A program made the translations under genes and the position numbers. Shown one piece after another: positions 50,001 to 61,810 of a stretch of DNA of 64,000 nt (position 1 is its first letter; the number at the start of each line of letters is the position of its first letter). The notes under the pieces are model-generated. The model was not told the origin of the DNA. It saw nothing but the letters and a program-made list of their open reading frames with translations, and ran no database searches. Source of the DNA: Dermatemys mawii (taxonomy: Eukaryota; Chordata; Testudines; Dermatemydidae); NCBI GenBank assembly GCA_007922305.1, contig ML677326.1:59910870-59974869 (forward strand). Reading direction: 5' to 3'.

Positions 50001-51534
50001 ATTCAAAATATCACAGCACTAGCAACACATATGCCTTCGTACTGTGTATGTCTATCCCTTTCTCATACACATTGTTTCTCCTGCTACCTTCAGGCCTGAC
50101 TTCTGACTCTGCACATATATACTTACATGCATATTTTTACATATATTAGCAGCCCTTTGAATACTTACCTACCCATAGAGAGGTCAGCTGCTGACATTTT
50201 CTCTTGATTCTATTCACTGTGAAGTGTTTATGGCTGAAGCCATTTATGTTTCATGACTCAACTAGAGCTCTTTGGGGTGCCGTATCAATAATAAATGCAG
50301 AAGCTACGCATTGCAGATGGAAACATCTGTTGTACTTAACTATAGCTAACACAGCATTCAAACATGCCATGACAGACCAGATTTTGAAACCCTTATGCTA
50401 AACAGTACTTTACTGATCAAATAGTCCCACTGAATACTATGGAACTCCTTTCAGAGTAAGATGCTACTCACCTTGAGTAAGGGTGGAAGAATCCAGCCTA
50501 GCATGAATATGAAACTTGTCCTCCCTGGAGCTATGATAAAGTTTGTTCAGCAGAAAATACTCTATTCTGATTAGACTCTGGCTGCTATGATGAAAGTGTG
50601 CAAAAACAGAACTGGTAAGTGTTGGGTCTGAAGAAAGGAAAAGGGACATTAGTGTCCTCATACTGCCCTGTGCAATGTAGAATGGTAGATCACAATCTTG
50701 TCCTTAAAAAATAAAAATTAATATTCAGTATTTGAAATTAAACATGCTGAATAATGAATTGATGTACATCTGATTTTGTAAACCCTGTATAGACATCAAC
50801 TCTGCTTGTTAATATTAATATTTAAAATAAACAAATAAAATAATATTTTTTCTGTCTGCTTCACAAGTTAATGAAAATATCATCTGATATATTCTTATTG
50901 CAAAACAAGAGTCACTAATAATACTCTCCTAACATAAAAAATCAGTATGCTTCATGTAACTAAGGCTTTTGAAAACAATTTTTTCCAGCTGATAAAATGT
51001 CAGCTCTCATATTTTCTGCCATTCTCCCAAAACAAAAGCAAAAACAAGAAGTAGAAGAAAAACTCAGTAAAATAAAAGCAAAGAATTGTTTTTGTGAACA
51101 TATTGATGCAAAATTCACCTAATGTATCTAAAAGAAACTGAAATCGCATTATCTTTCCATTGCAATAGAGGATAGAGAACCAAATAGGCATGTGAGCTCT
51201 ACTGTCTCAGCTGTTCATATATTAAATATTTCTTTTTATCTTAGAACACGTTAGTGCTTGTATTGCGGCTTTGCAGATTGTTTCAATTTCTGCCCTTGTT
51301 GAATAGACACTGATGTTTATTACGTATAATGCCCTATGTTCACACTAAATAGTCTTCTGATTTGAAAGATTCTTCAGTTTGAGAGAGATTCTATTTACTC
51401 AAAATGAAGAATTTTGCTAGAAATGATAATTTTCTCAAAATGGAGAAAATTTGTTAAGTACAACAAATGTAGTTGCTACAGGATGATCTCAAAATACTGA
51501 AATTCTTTTACAAGGCATACATAGGGAAGATATG
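50001..51534. other. No gene seen
   Basis: AT-rich and unassigned. Confidence 0.4.
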
Positions 51535-52701
51535 TGTGACAGGTTGAGATACCTGACATGCTGAGATGCCACTGAGTCTACTTGTTCTACCAGCATGGGC
51601 CTCCTTTTACCTGTCTTGCTGAGCCAGGCTATTAAAGCCTCTTCCAAAACACACACACACACAACCATACCCAACTGAAGATCAGCTCTGGGAAGACTCA
51701 TCTTACGGGACTTGCTTCAGCACTCAGATGTCCACCTCCCTTGGAATGCAGACCCGAAGGTATAGTATGACATGCATCTCCTCCCTCAATGTGGAGGAAG
51801 GTATGCATAACTTCTCACTCCACCCTCATCAGTTAGAAATTACAGAAACTGGTTATATTGTAAACAAAATGAATTTTATTAACTAAAAAAAGGCAGATTT
51901 TAAGTGGTAAAGGGGGTAGCAAAAAGAATAAAGCAGATTACTAAGCAAATGAAACCAAACATGCTGACTAAGCTAGTTTCACTGCAGAAATTGGTTACAA
52001 ATAATATTTCTCGCCCCACATATTGTTGCAGGAAGATACCAGAAAGTCTTGAAAGGCTGCTGCACTCATCTGCCTCTTGAGACCTCAGGTATTATTATTC
52101 ACAAGCTAGATGCTCTTCCAGCTTGGGTTTAACCCTTCTCCCCCCAGTTCAGTTTTTGCTTCCAGGTGTTTTTCAGTGTCTCTTTGGGTGGGAATGTAGA
52201 GGAGAACCATGATGATGTCGTTCCTATGCCATATATAGCTCTTGTGTATTGCGGGAACCCTTTGTCTTCTCATGGAAAACCACTGGCTTCCCAAAAGGGG
52301 AGGTGGGGTATCCAGCACCAGGTGCCTCGGAAGCATATCTCTGCAGAGCTGTGGCAGCCATTGCTCATAGGAAGATTAAGCTCTTTTACAGTCCATTGTC
52401 TCTGCTAATGGCCCATTAGCCCCGTCTGGCTTTTCCACTGTTGTTCCTGAAAGGCTGGTTGGGGTTGGCACATTTGAAATACAGATACATAGTTAATATT
52501 CCTAACTTCAGATAACAGAAATGATACAGGCATATACACTGGATAATTGCATTCAGTAAATCACAACCTTCCCAATGATATCTTATATAAGCCATCTTGA
52601 ATAAAGTACATCTGTCATGTCATATTCATATCCTAAGTATATTTTCATAAGGAATATGGACATATATGCATATTTTCAAAAGCATAGGGAATGGAATGTC
52701 A
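51535..52701 (-). mobile_element. Long solo LTR, minus strand
   Basis: On the minus strand it starts TGACATTCC and ends AACCTGTCA. A TATA-like 'gagctatatatggc' near 52220-52235 and AATAAA near 51872 ('gttaataaaattc') are in the right order. Its text matches a long LTR that I recall from turtles, including 'cttttgggaagccagtgg' and 'catgagaagacaaagg'. No target duplication is evident. A (CA)n tract lies at 51648-51666. Confidence 0.65.
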
Positions 52702-53739
52702 TAGTATGATTCATAAGGTTCTTAAAAATCACTTAGTGCTTTGTCCGAGCAAGAACTGCATGCCAGGAATCAGTGTTTTATTATTATGATGTTTACATTT
52801 AGCAGGAACTTGTTTGCACCTAATTAGCTCCCATCTTGGAATGCCTACCTGCACTGTCTCTGAAGTATGGCTGGGGAATTAAACTTGATGTTCCAGGATG
52901 TTGTCTAGTGTGGCTCCTCTTAGGGTAACAACTGGTACAGTGCTGCAGGGCTTTGGAGTCCCTTCCACGGATTCACCAAAAAGCCTATCACAATGACATT
53001 TCAAATCAGTAATTGGAAAAATTTGAAGCCACTGATATTATTTATTAATTTTAATATTGTTTTTATGTCCAGATATTTAGAGGGCTCATTTAGTCTATTC
53101 CCTGTCATTTGCATGTTGAGCTGCTGTCTTCAGTACTTCAAAGTTATAATGTCACAAAAGTTAGCTTCCATACATGTGTCCTCTACTGATCTCAGTGTCT
53201 CTGATCTGAATCATTCTATAGTATTGAGTCAGAGCAGGTCCATCTTGTGCACTGAATAAGGCAGGGATCCTGTGGAAAAAAATCCCTGATCATATAATTA
53301 AAGATTGTTTCATAAGCACATACATAAGGGGGGTTGAATTAAGATTGCACGCACAACCTTAATATATTGGCATTTCTAAACTTTTGAGTCCATGACGTTG
53401 CAATCTTCATGTTCTTAACATTTTTAGCATAAATTTTCCTATGTCTTTTTAAAAAAGCAAACTGAAATACAAGAAATTCCATCATGTGGCATAATACTGA
53501 CACCTCAATGTGTCATCAGCACGGCTGTAACATTTTTAGATCCATCTCACAGACCACTTGCACTTGAACCAATGGATAGCACTGATGGGAGTAGTAGGTT
53601 GTCAACCTCTGTGGTCCAGTGGGGCAGGGGACACTTTGCCATCAGGTTTCCCAGATATTTGCCGTTAGCAGAGGAATAATGAAACTTGGAAATCTTGGGT
53701 TTCATTACAGAATCTAGAAGCGTGTGTGATCCAGGAAGC
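52702..53739. other. No gene seen
   Basis: Unassigned. Confidence 0.4.
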
Positions 53740-54270
53740 ACTGTCTTTTCTGCTCCAAGTGTGTCTCCTTCTACCCTGTCCCAGCTAGCATGAGCTTTTC
53801 CCAGTCCTGTCTCTTTTCCACCCAGGCTCTTTGTCCCAATCACATTCTCTTCACCTAGCCTAGTCTATTTTCATTCTCCAGGTTTTTCATCAAAGTTCCA
53901 ATCTCCTTGATTAGCAAATCCCAGTCTCAGCCCCAGGTTTCACCTCCTTGCCAGGCAGTCTCAGTTCATACACTCCCAGCTCTTCATTTAGATCTCTCTC
54001 ACCTATCCTAGACTCAAGTCACCTCTTCCACACCCACATTCCCTTCCATCTCTGGATCCCAATCCCAATCTTCCTCTCCAGGCTCTTTCACGGTATCCCT
54101 CCTGCCCCTCTCCCCCGGTTCCTTTCCCATTCTCTTTGGTCCCTCAGTCCCATTCTTCCCACCAGTTTCCAGTCCCAGTTTCTATCCTGGGCTCCCAGTC
54201 CTAGTTCGTTTAATCACCCACCCCATCTCAGCATCCCCCTCTCAAGTTCCTTCTCTCACTTCCAGGTTTC
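53740..54270 (+). repeat. Pyrimidine-rich degenerate tandem repeat
   Basis: Units of roughly 25-40 bp with the words 'cccagtc', 'tcctctccaggctc', 'ctttcccattc' and 'caatcc' repeat irregularly. The plus strand is almost purine-poor. The 211-codon frame through it (53948-54583) is a by-product of the low-complexity composition. Confidence 0.65.
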
Positions 54271-55282
54271 CCTGGCTCTTATTCTTGTATCTGCAGCATT
54301 AAATCAGGCAGTTGACTCCCCACCCACCTCCCAAACCCCTCACCCGCAGCCAGAGCCCTCATCCTTCCCCCTGACGTTATGCAAAATGGGGAAACTGTCA
54401 GACGCTTACTGTTTCCAGTCCATTTTTATATTATTTAATATATATCGGCTTACAAGGCAGTTTGGGGGGAGGGGTGGGACTTGCACCCATTCTAGGCACC
54501 ACCAAAATTTATACAAACCTGCCACCCCTGCATGTACCTCCTTATATCTGTCATTCTTTCTTAGTTTCATGAAATCAAAATGAGACGAAACCATATCACT
54601 AGTGAGATTTAAAATATATTCTTTTTGATGAGAGTTTCACCATTTATTTTGAAACACTGATTGTGCAACTATGAAGAGCTGTTAACATTTAATATTGTTA
54701 TTAATGTGTAATATTTATATTTCACAAGTGCCCAGGGACTCTGATGAGGCTTGAAATGAAGCCTTATTGTGATTGATGCAATACAAAAAGAGAGGCAGAT
54801 ACAGTTTCTGTTCCAAAGAGTTTGCAGAATAATATGAAATCTGCAGAATTATTTAACAGTGGCTCTATTCTTACCTGAACCATATGAAATACTAGCATGA
54901 CTGGTGAATTCCTCGTATCTCTAGCATCACTCAAGATCTGATTAAAAAAAATAATCTCCATAATGGTGTGTTCACGCCTACCCAAAACAGTAGCAACAGT
55001 CCCTATCTTAGTTCTGTCATGTAAGTAAATACATGCGTAATGAAAATAAAACTTACCATTTATTACTTTAAATAAACTATGAAATACAGTAAACACTGAA
55101 ATTAGGAATCAATTAAGCAAACAGCATTTTTTCAAATGATAAACTGAAAACTATTATTCATATTGGCAGACCAAATTAGAGATGGTAATAACTAAGTGAA
55201 TATAAACATTCACTGTACCTTTGCCCAACAGATTAGCAATAGCTGAAGTGTTTTTCTTAATTTCATGTGGCCATAATGACCT
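54271..55282. other. No gene seen
   Basis: Unassigned sequence, AT-rich from 54600. Confidence 0.4.
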
Positions 55283-55290
55283 ATTTTAAT

Positions 55291-55875
55291 CAGTGCTGGG
55301 CTTACAGTGGCACCATGGCGCCAGGCCCATGCTCAGAAGGGGCTCCAGCCTGTTCTGCTTGCTGGCTTCCCCGCTGCCCACCACTTGCTAGTCTCAGCCT
55401 GCAAGATTGTGCAGGACACTCTGCATTTGTGGGTGGGCCGCCGGGGGAGCTCTGGTCATATGAAGTCAGGGGGGGGCCATGAAGGGGGTGTTGCAGAGGT
55501 GCTGAATTTCTGATTTGCCCATGGATACTTGATCCCTTCTCTGTCCCAAGCCCTGCCCCCACTCCACCCTTTCCCCCCAAGGCACGCTGTCACCTACCTC
55601 TTCCTGCCCCCTTCCCCACCTTCTCCAGAGTGTCCCTGCTCCCCCCGAGGGGAAGGGGCACACTGGCAGCACAGAGCTGGTCGGGCCACTGTGCGGCTGG
55701 CAACTGCCAGTGCCCTTTGCACTGGTCTGAGCAGAGCAGGGCCCCTCCTGCCATGCATTGCTCCGGGCTGGCCCCTCGCTCTGGGGACTGAGCTCCCTGC
55801 GCCATGCTCCAGTCCCCTATGGGAGCCCACAAATGTTTGGCGCCAGGCCCACAACATATTAATAATCCGGCCCTG
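55291..55875. mobile_element. Non-autonomous hAT transposon, perfect 8-bp duplication
   Basis: Termini CAGTGCTGGGCTT and AATCCGGCCCTG are inverted repeats. The 8-bp flanks attttaat at 55283-55290 and 55876-55883 are identical. The interior is GC-rich without transposase. Its right end lies about 730 bp upstream of the NAF1 start codon. Confidence 0.9.
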
Positions 55876-56420
55876 ATTTTAATACAGAGCCAAATCCTGT
55901 GAAGTACTAGAGCAGGGCCAATTACAAATCACAATCTTTAATAAAAACAGCAGGAGACTTTCTCTCCGGAGGCTGTCCTGGCTCTGTGCCCTTCCCAAGC
56001 AGCTGGGCATCAAAGCTGTGAAACATGCGCTGTGCTTTGCAAGACGAGGCCCTGCTCTTTGGGACAGAGACTGTCTGGTGCGACACGCCTGACACCCCGC
56101 CCCCGCTGCGCCACGGCCCCGCTGCGCCCCCCCGACAGCGCAGCGCTAAGGGGCCGCGTGCGCTCGTCCTGCGCCCCCCACGCGGGACGTAGCCAGGCGC
56201 GGCTGGGAACCTGAAGCGGCTGCGCAGTCGCACCGCAGCGCCTCCGCCGCCCCGCCCGTCAGAGCGGGGCCCAGGCCAGACTACTGGGGCCACTTCAAAC
56301 CCCGCCCTCTCCTGGGCCCGTCTCCCCAGCCCCCGCCTGTCACAGCCCCCAGGGGGAGGAGCGAGGCAGAACGGGCGCGCCGCAAGGAACCGCTTCTCGT
56401 GGACGCGCTGGATTATTTTC

Positions 56421-56431
56421 GCACATGCGCA
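56421..56431. promoter_or_regulatory. Candidate NRF1 site
   Basis: GCACATGCGCA is close to the palindromic NRF1 consensus GCGCATGCGC, a frequent element of CpG promoters. Assignment is by motif only. Confidence 0.4.
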
Positions 56432-56455
56432 CATAATAAAAATAAGGCCGGGCGA

Positions 56456-56599
56456 ATGGGAACGCGAGTCTGCCCGCGGTCGGGACGCGCGCGCACGCGC
56501 GCTGGAGCCGCTGTTACTGGCGGGAGCATCGTTCCAGACCCCCACGCACGTGCAGAGCAAGCCGAAAGTGGTGCTGGGAGGGGGCAGTGTGGCTGTTAG
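56456..56599 (+). other. Possible upstream ORF of NAF1
   Basis: An ATG at 56456 (context ggcgaATGG) opens a 47-codon frame ending TAG at 56597-56599, ten nucleotides before the NAF1 ATG and in a different frame. It matters only if transcription starts upstream of 56456, which is unknown. Confidence 0.35.
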
Positions 56600-56609
56600 G
56601 CGCGTGGCG

Positions 56610-56818
56610 ATGGAGGTGGTGGAGCAGCTGGAGACGCTGAGGTTTGAGAACGCGCGAGCCCCGGGCAGCCCCAGCGCAGCCGGGCCGCAGCCGGAGCAGG
56701 AGGACCCCGGGGGCAGCGAGGAGCCGGGCCAGGCCTCGGCGCCTGCAGATGGAGGCGCCCCCGGCGCTCAGGGCCTGCAGGAGGAGCAGCCCGGGGAGAG
56801 CCCCGCCGACTCGGACAG
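56610..56818 (+). CDS. NAF1: NAF1 exon 1 (coding part)
   Basis: NAF1 is the nuclear assembly factor for H/ACA ribonucleoproteins: it binds dyskerin early in assembly and is later replaced by GAR1, affecting snoRNA and telomerase RNA stability. The ATG at 56610 has a good context (GCGATGG). The peptide starts MEVVEQLETLRFENA, matching the N-terminus of vertebrate NAF1 (MEVVE, then QLETLKF, from memory). It continues with a low-complexity Ala/Pro/Gly/Glu-rich stretch to residue 69, as in orthologues. The donor is CAG|GTGCGT at 56818/56819, leaving two bases of a serine codon. An in-frame GTG at 56550 precedes the ATG, but no evidence favours it. The turtle-like N-terminal region is shorter than I recall for mammals. 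Confidence 0.9.
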
Positions 56819-56964
56819 GTGCGTAGCCCGTTCTCGCGCCCTGACCTCCCTGTACCGGCCGCCCTTGGCGCTCACAGCTCCCCTCAGCTTCGGGGTTGGC
56901 AGCCGCGGAACTGGGGGGGAGGGGAAGGAGTTTTTCAGTTTCATCCGCGTGCGGCTCGGGGATA

Positions 56965-57084
56965 GGGTGACCAGATGACCCGATTTTATAGGGACAGTCC
57001 TGATATTTGGGGCTTTTTTCTTATCTAGGGACCGATTCTCCCCCCCCCATCCCGATTTTTCACATTTGCCATCTGGACACTGTA
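56965..57084. mobile_element. Small hAT-like MITE in NAF1 intron 1
   Basis: TAGGGTGACCAGATG at the left and 'gccatctggacactgta' at the right are worn inverted repeats. 'tatagggacagtcctgatat' is the body of an abundant turtle MITE. It has the same terminus type as the larger element at 58994-60664. Flanks tcgggga and ccgggga are a possible decayed duplication. Confidence 0.65.
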
Positions 57085-58039
57085 CCGGGGAAGCGCTGAC
57101 GGGTAGAGCCCTGGGCCTGCCAGTCTTCACCATCAGGAATGTATCACTGCCCCATTCATGTGTATTTCAGTGATTGTGGTTATACTGGCTTTGTCCCTCA
57201 GCAGCCCTCTGGATGTGCTCTTGTGCCTTGTCCTCCTCACAGGTGTTGTCTTCCCTTATGGAAAGGGAGGGGAATAATCATTACTTGCTGAAAATTCAAT
57301 CAATTTTTGGTATATGTCTGGTCATGTCTGAAGGGTCTGTAACATGAAGGGTGATTCTAGTACCCAGCAATTCTATTGCTCCTCCAGATTTAACCTCCTT
57401 CGTCCTGTGCCCCCAGGCCTTGCAGTTTGTAACTATGATGATCACATCCTTGAAGTGTGGAATTTGTACTAGCTTCATGTTAGTGCTGGCTGGGGTGTTA
57501 ACTGTCAAGGTTATTAGTACAAATTGGTGTTTTAAGCCAACCCCTTATCTCTACTTTTTGTTGGGTGGGTGCATGGATGGGGAGTCAGACTTTACCAGTG
57601 GACCCTCAGTCACTGTACCAGTTTCTTTTGCACTAGTATTGATGAATCATGGTGAACACATTTAGTTGAAAGAGTTGATTTAGGGAACTTCTAACTTACA
57701 TAGCTATGCTGAAGCTATAGTGAAGGGTAAAAATGTATTCCGTCCAGGCTTGCAGAACTGTTCTTTGTGGTATGAAAGGTAAGTGAGAACAGACTCACTT
57801 TGTAAGGGCAGATGTGAGCAGAAGTGTAGTACAGTTGGGGAGAGGAATCTTCCATCTACTTTGTGGCTTAGTAGTCAGATTAGGCTGACTTGAATCCTGT
57901 AGATTCACTGTCAGGAGATAAACATGCTGTCCTGTTGGTTTTGTATGCTGGGGTCCTGAGTATGCTTAGGGAGCTGCGACTTACTAATTACAAGATGCAC
58001 ACTTGGGTACAGTCATGAGTAATGTTTCTATCCTCTCTA
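57085..58039. other. NAF1 intron 1, nothing recognised
   Basis: Intronic sequence with short ORFs only. Confidence 0.5.
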
Positions 58040-58300
58040 TTTGGCTAGGAGACTCCATCCCATCCTGGCATACAAAGACTTGGTCTCAGTTGTTCATGCC
58101 TTTGTCGCCTCTAAGGTGGACTGCAGCAATGCAGTATACCTGAGCATGAAGCCTTTGGCACTTGGGAAACACTATCTAGAGCAAAACATTACAGTGCATC
58201 TCCTCAGCATCATAACAGACCTGTCCCTGCTCTCTGCATTGTCTTTCCATATAATTTTGAGTCAAGGTTTCAGTCCTTATCTTTAAAGCACATTATGGTT
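58040..58300 (+). pseudogene. LINE ORF2 C-terminal fragment (L2/CR1 clade)
   Basis: The frame reads RLHPILAYKDLVSVVHAFV then ASKVDCSNAVYLSM, matching the 'RL.PFLS..DL..V.HAF..SRLDYCNALY.GL' block of L2/CR1-type ORF2. Downstream similarity fades. It lies in NAF1 intron 1 in sense orientation. Confidence 0.65.
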
Positions 58301-58966
58301 TCAAGATATCTAAAACACCACCTAAAATCCTGAGACAAAGACTGTGGTCAACAGTTACCTTCTCCCCTTCCATAATGGAACTCTCAACAATGACAATAGA
58401 AGTTCTGTCTCCCTCACAGAAATGATTGAGGACCATCGCACACCTCATCACATTCCATTTGAAGTGCAAGGCCTATTTCTTTGACTTGCTTTTTCTAATA
58501 TAAACACATGAGAACAAGTATATTATTATTATTTTTTTTTTTACCAAAACAAGATATTTCTCAAAACATTTTTCTCCCTCTGGGGAGAGAATGAGAGAAT
58601 AGTGACAGCTGTGTAGTCATGTTTCTTAACATAATACTGGAAGGTGCTCAGATACCATAGTGATGAGTGTGATATAAAAACTTGCATAGAATTATGTCTG
58701 ATAAAGATTAATGCAGAAGCTGAGGGTCCATTGTTAAAGAAAAATGCATTAAGCAGCTATTGGGTCAGGGTTTGCTTAAGAAGTCATCTCTTGACACATA
58801 ACTTGACAGCACATGTATGTCTTGAATCTTTCCTTGGGGATGAGGTGGGGCAAGGGAGACTGAAAAGGTCCTTGAATTGCAGGCATGGCTTCACCTGGTT
58901 TCCTCTGACTTCCAAGCTTGTGTCTCTTGTGTCAAGTACTGGGTATGGCATAAAGAGCTTTAGTAT

Positions 58967-60929
58967 AGTTTGGTTATGTCTACATTACATGTGCAGGGTG
59001 ACCATTTCTCTATGCAGAATACAGGACACCTGGTAAAATTATTCCAGCAAGTTCAACGGCAATCAATCAGAACTATGCAGTGCGAGTGTATAAATTAACA
59101 TCAAGCTGGCTGAGCCCCATGTTAAAAAGAATCCAACTATGTAGTGCTTCTTTTTGTTTACCTTCTTATCTTTAAGGTTCACAGGGAGAGGGATGATGTC
59201 CCCCCCCAGCTCCCAAAGGGAGGGGCTGGACACACTCTCTCTCTCTCCTCTGCCTCCTCCCCCTTCCAGTACAGTTCTCTTACAAAGGTGTTGGGAGGGG
59301 GTAATCAACTTGATCCTCCATGCCTGGATACACTCTCTTCTCCTGGCACCACATCTTCCTGCGGCAGTGTATGTGGGGAGTGGGGTGGGGCACACCAGGT
59401 TATATCCTCCTCCCTCCCAGCCCCCAATTTCTGCCAGGGTTCCCACTAGAAAGGTCAGCAGCAGCCTTTTGGCACTGCGTGGAAGGGTAGGGAAAGGAGC
59501 TGCTTTCAGCCGCAGGGCAGGAGGAGGGGAAGGGATGACCTGGCTCCTGTCTTTGCAGAGCTCATCTCTTCTGCCCCCACCCCTGTGGCTGGAAGCAGCT
59601 CCTGTCCCTTCCTTCTCTCACAGTGTTGAAAGGAGCTAACACCTACAGGCTGCTGCTGGCCAGAGAGATAACCCAGCCACCTCTTGTCCCCTGGCTACAG
59701 TGCAGGCAGGGAGGGGTTAAGCCCTAATGATCCCAAGGAAACTGACTTCAGGGGCTTCAGTGAACCCAGCCAGAGAGGTGGCTCAGCATGGGCTGGAGCA
59801 ACCCCATGCTTCCTGGGGACAGGATACATGTGAAGAGTCAGGATGCAAACAGGCTGGAAATCGTTTTCCTCCCCAACCACCACTTCAGATCTTAGCTGAG
59901 GCGTGGAGAGTCTAACCTGTGCCACTTCTGTGTGGGGCTTTAGCACATGCAGGGCTTGGCTCCTCCTGACCAGTGCCCTGGGCCAGAGGGTCTTGGGTTT
60001 TCCCAGCATGCCAGCCCAGGCAGACACAGAGGGGGAAGAAAGGAGCCTGCTGGAGAGCTGAGTGCTCTGATCAGGGGCTGGTTCTCCACACAGCTCTTGG
60101 AGCGGGGCGCATCCCGCCAGGGAGGATATGGAGGAGCAGTGGGGCTGGGAGGGGTATGTAAAGGGGTAAAGCAGGAAGCTGCCAGCAAGAGGGGCAGCAT
60201 GTAAAGAGCCAATGGATGGGCAGGAGAGACTTCATGTAACTGTCTGCCATGTGGTGCCTGCCTGCACTCACCAGCCACTGCAGCTCACAGTACATGGCCA
60301 GTGCCATCCGGAAACAGGACGGGCGAGGCTCTGCTGGACAAGAGCTGGCACGTATTGAGGGCTGCGCTGAGGGGAACGTCTGCCCCCACGTGCTGCAGCT
60401 TTGCTTTGCCCTGCCACCAGCCTTGCACACCCATCGTCTGCCACTGGAACACTCCCCCCACTCATCGCTGGTGAGCGGGAGGCAGGGATCCAGCCAGTAG
60501 CAAGACCTGCCATTACTGATGTGAACGGGTGGGGGAGGGGTGGAAGGAGAGGAGAAACCGAAAATATGGGACTGACTATCCATGTTTAAGAAAAAGTCCA
60601 GACACCTGCAGGAGGGCTTAAATATGTGACTGTCCCTTTAAAAATGGGAAGTCTGGTCATCCTATACATGTGCTACAGCAGCAATGACACAGCTATGGTA
60701 CTGAAGTGTAGATGCTTACATAGTGATGGAAGGGATTTTTCCATTGCTATAGTAAATTGACTCCCTGAAGAGGCAGTAGCTAGGTCAATGGAAGAATTCC
60801 TTTGCTGACCTAGCTGTGACTATAGTGGGGGATAGGTGAACCTAACCACATTATGCCGGGTGTGAATTTTTTCATGACTTTCACTGATGTAGGTAAGTCG
60901 ATCTGTTTATTAGATGTAGACTGGGCCTT
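58967..60929. mobile_element. DNA transposon split by the nested hAT element
   Basis: Removing 58994-60664 plus one duplication copy restores 'tatgtctacattacatgtg' followed by 'ctacagcagcaatgac', a continuous turtle DNA transposon ending '...gatgtagactgggcctta'. The right part shares 'aggtcaatggaagaattcct' with the element at 18959-19131. Confidence 0.7.
58994..60664. mobile_element. 1.67-kb hAT-type element with perfect 8-bp duplication
   Basis: Termini CAGGGTGACCA and TGGTCATCCTA are inverted repeats with two mismatches. The 8-bp flanks tacatgtg at 58986-58993 and 60665-60672 are identical. The interior is GC-rich, with open frames up to 170 codons but no transposase motif I recognise, so it is non-autonomous or carries foreign cargo. 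Confidence 0.85.
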
Positions 60930-61399
60930 AGTTGATTAGACCTTTCTGCACAACCAGATACGAGCTCTATCAAAAGCTTTTGTTACCCTTGACTGAGGTG
61001 TTGCTGATATGTCTGGATTAAGTTGGTTTTACAATGGCTTTTTTCTTTCCTTCTTGAAGAAACTTGGAGAATTGATATTGCTAATCCTCCTTTCAGGCTC
61101 TATAATAGCTCCCTAGAGATTCCATTTTGTTGCTCTCCTTTTAGTATGTGTTTGGGAAATTGCAAAGAGTCCTAAGCTGTAGTACCATAGTTTGCTGTTA
61201 ATACTTTGCTCTGTCTTCTCTATGAGATCTAGAAGAGAGATTTTGAGAATGCAGTGAAACTGGCTTTGAGGGAGTTGGCTGAAGCTGAAGTTGGAAACCG
61301 TAGTTTGGGGGCAGAAGTAATTTGGACAATTGCTGATGACAGTTGATTGCTCTCCATAGTTGCAGATCTTGCCATGTTCAGACATACCTTTCCAACCTC

Positions 61400-61810
61400 C
61401 AGGCCAGAGTGCTACAGTGAATTCAGGACTATCTTTGAAGATGGCTCAGAGACTTTAACTAATACAGAACTTTGAATCCTCTCTGCTCAGTGGAACAAGA
61501 ACATAGTGACTTGCATGCTAGCTGAGTATCCTGTCTTCTGACAGTGAACAGAAGAGGCAATCATCAAGTGTTCTATCCCCTGTTCTCCACTGCCAGCTTC
61601 TGGCAAACAGGCTAGGTACCCTCGGAGCATGGGATTGCATCACTGGCCATCCTGGCTAGTAGCCATTGATGGACCTATCCTCCATGAACTTATTTAGTTC
61701 CTTTTGAACTCTATTATAGTTTTGGCCTTCACAACATCCCCTGACAATGAGTTCCACAGGTTGACTGTGTTGTGTGAAGTACAGTACTTTTGACTGCTGT
61801 GTACAAATCA
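61400..61810 (+). mobile_element. CR1-like interspersed repeat fragment
   Basis: 'cagtatcc'-type text 'gagtatcctgtcttctgaca', 'atcatcaagtgttctatccc', 'ccagcttctggcaaacag' and 'agccattgatggacctatcc' belong to an abundant reptile repeat that I associate with CR1 relatives. The strand is given as read and the element orientation is uncertain. Confidence 0.6.

Larger units (their letters stand above)
56030..56990 (+). promoter_or_regulatory. NAF1: CpG-island promoter region of NAF1
   Basis: CpG dinucleotides are dense here and rare in the rest of the window. The island spans the region upstream of the NAF1 start codon, exon 1 and the start of intron 1. No TATA box is placed convincingly, in keeping with a housekeeping CpG promoter. 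An alternating purine-pyrimidine run at 56486-56502 (cgcgcgcgcacgcgcgc) could adopt Z-DNA. The transcription start cannot be fixed from sequence. Confidence 0.8.

Noticed and set aside
53948..54583. 211-codon Ser/Pro-rich frame
   Set aside because: It is produced by the pyrimidine-rich tandem repeat and continues past it without any domain.
55922..56560. 212-codon minus-strand open frame in the CpG island, as a divergent gene
   Set aside because: Arg/Ala/Gly-rich composition fits GC-rich DNA read in a random frame. No family resemblance, and it lies antisense to the NAF1 promoter.
56550..56609. N-terminal extension of NAF1 starting at GTG 56550
   Set aside because: It is not an ATG, and the ATG at 56610 has a good context and gives exactly the known MEVVE N-terminus.
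60071..60583. 170-codon minus-strand frame within the hAT element as a transposase
   Set aside because: I see no hAT transposase motifs (zinc finger or dimerisation block); Pro/Ser/Cys-rich text looks random.
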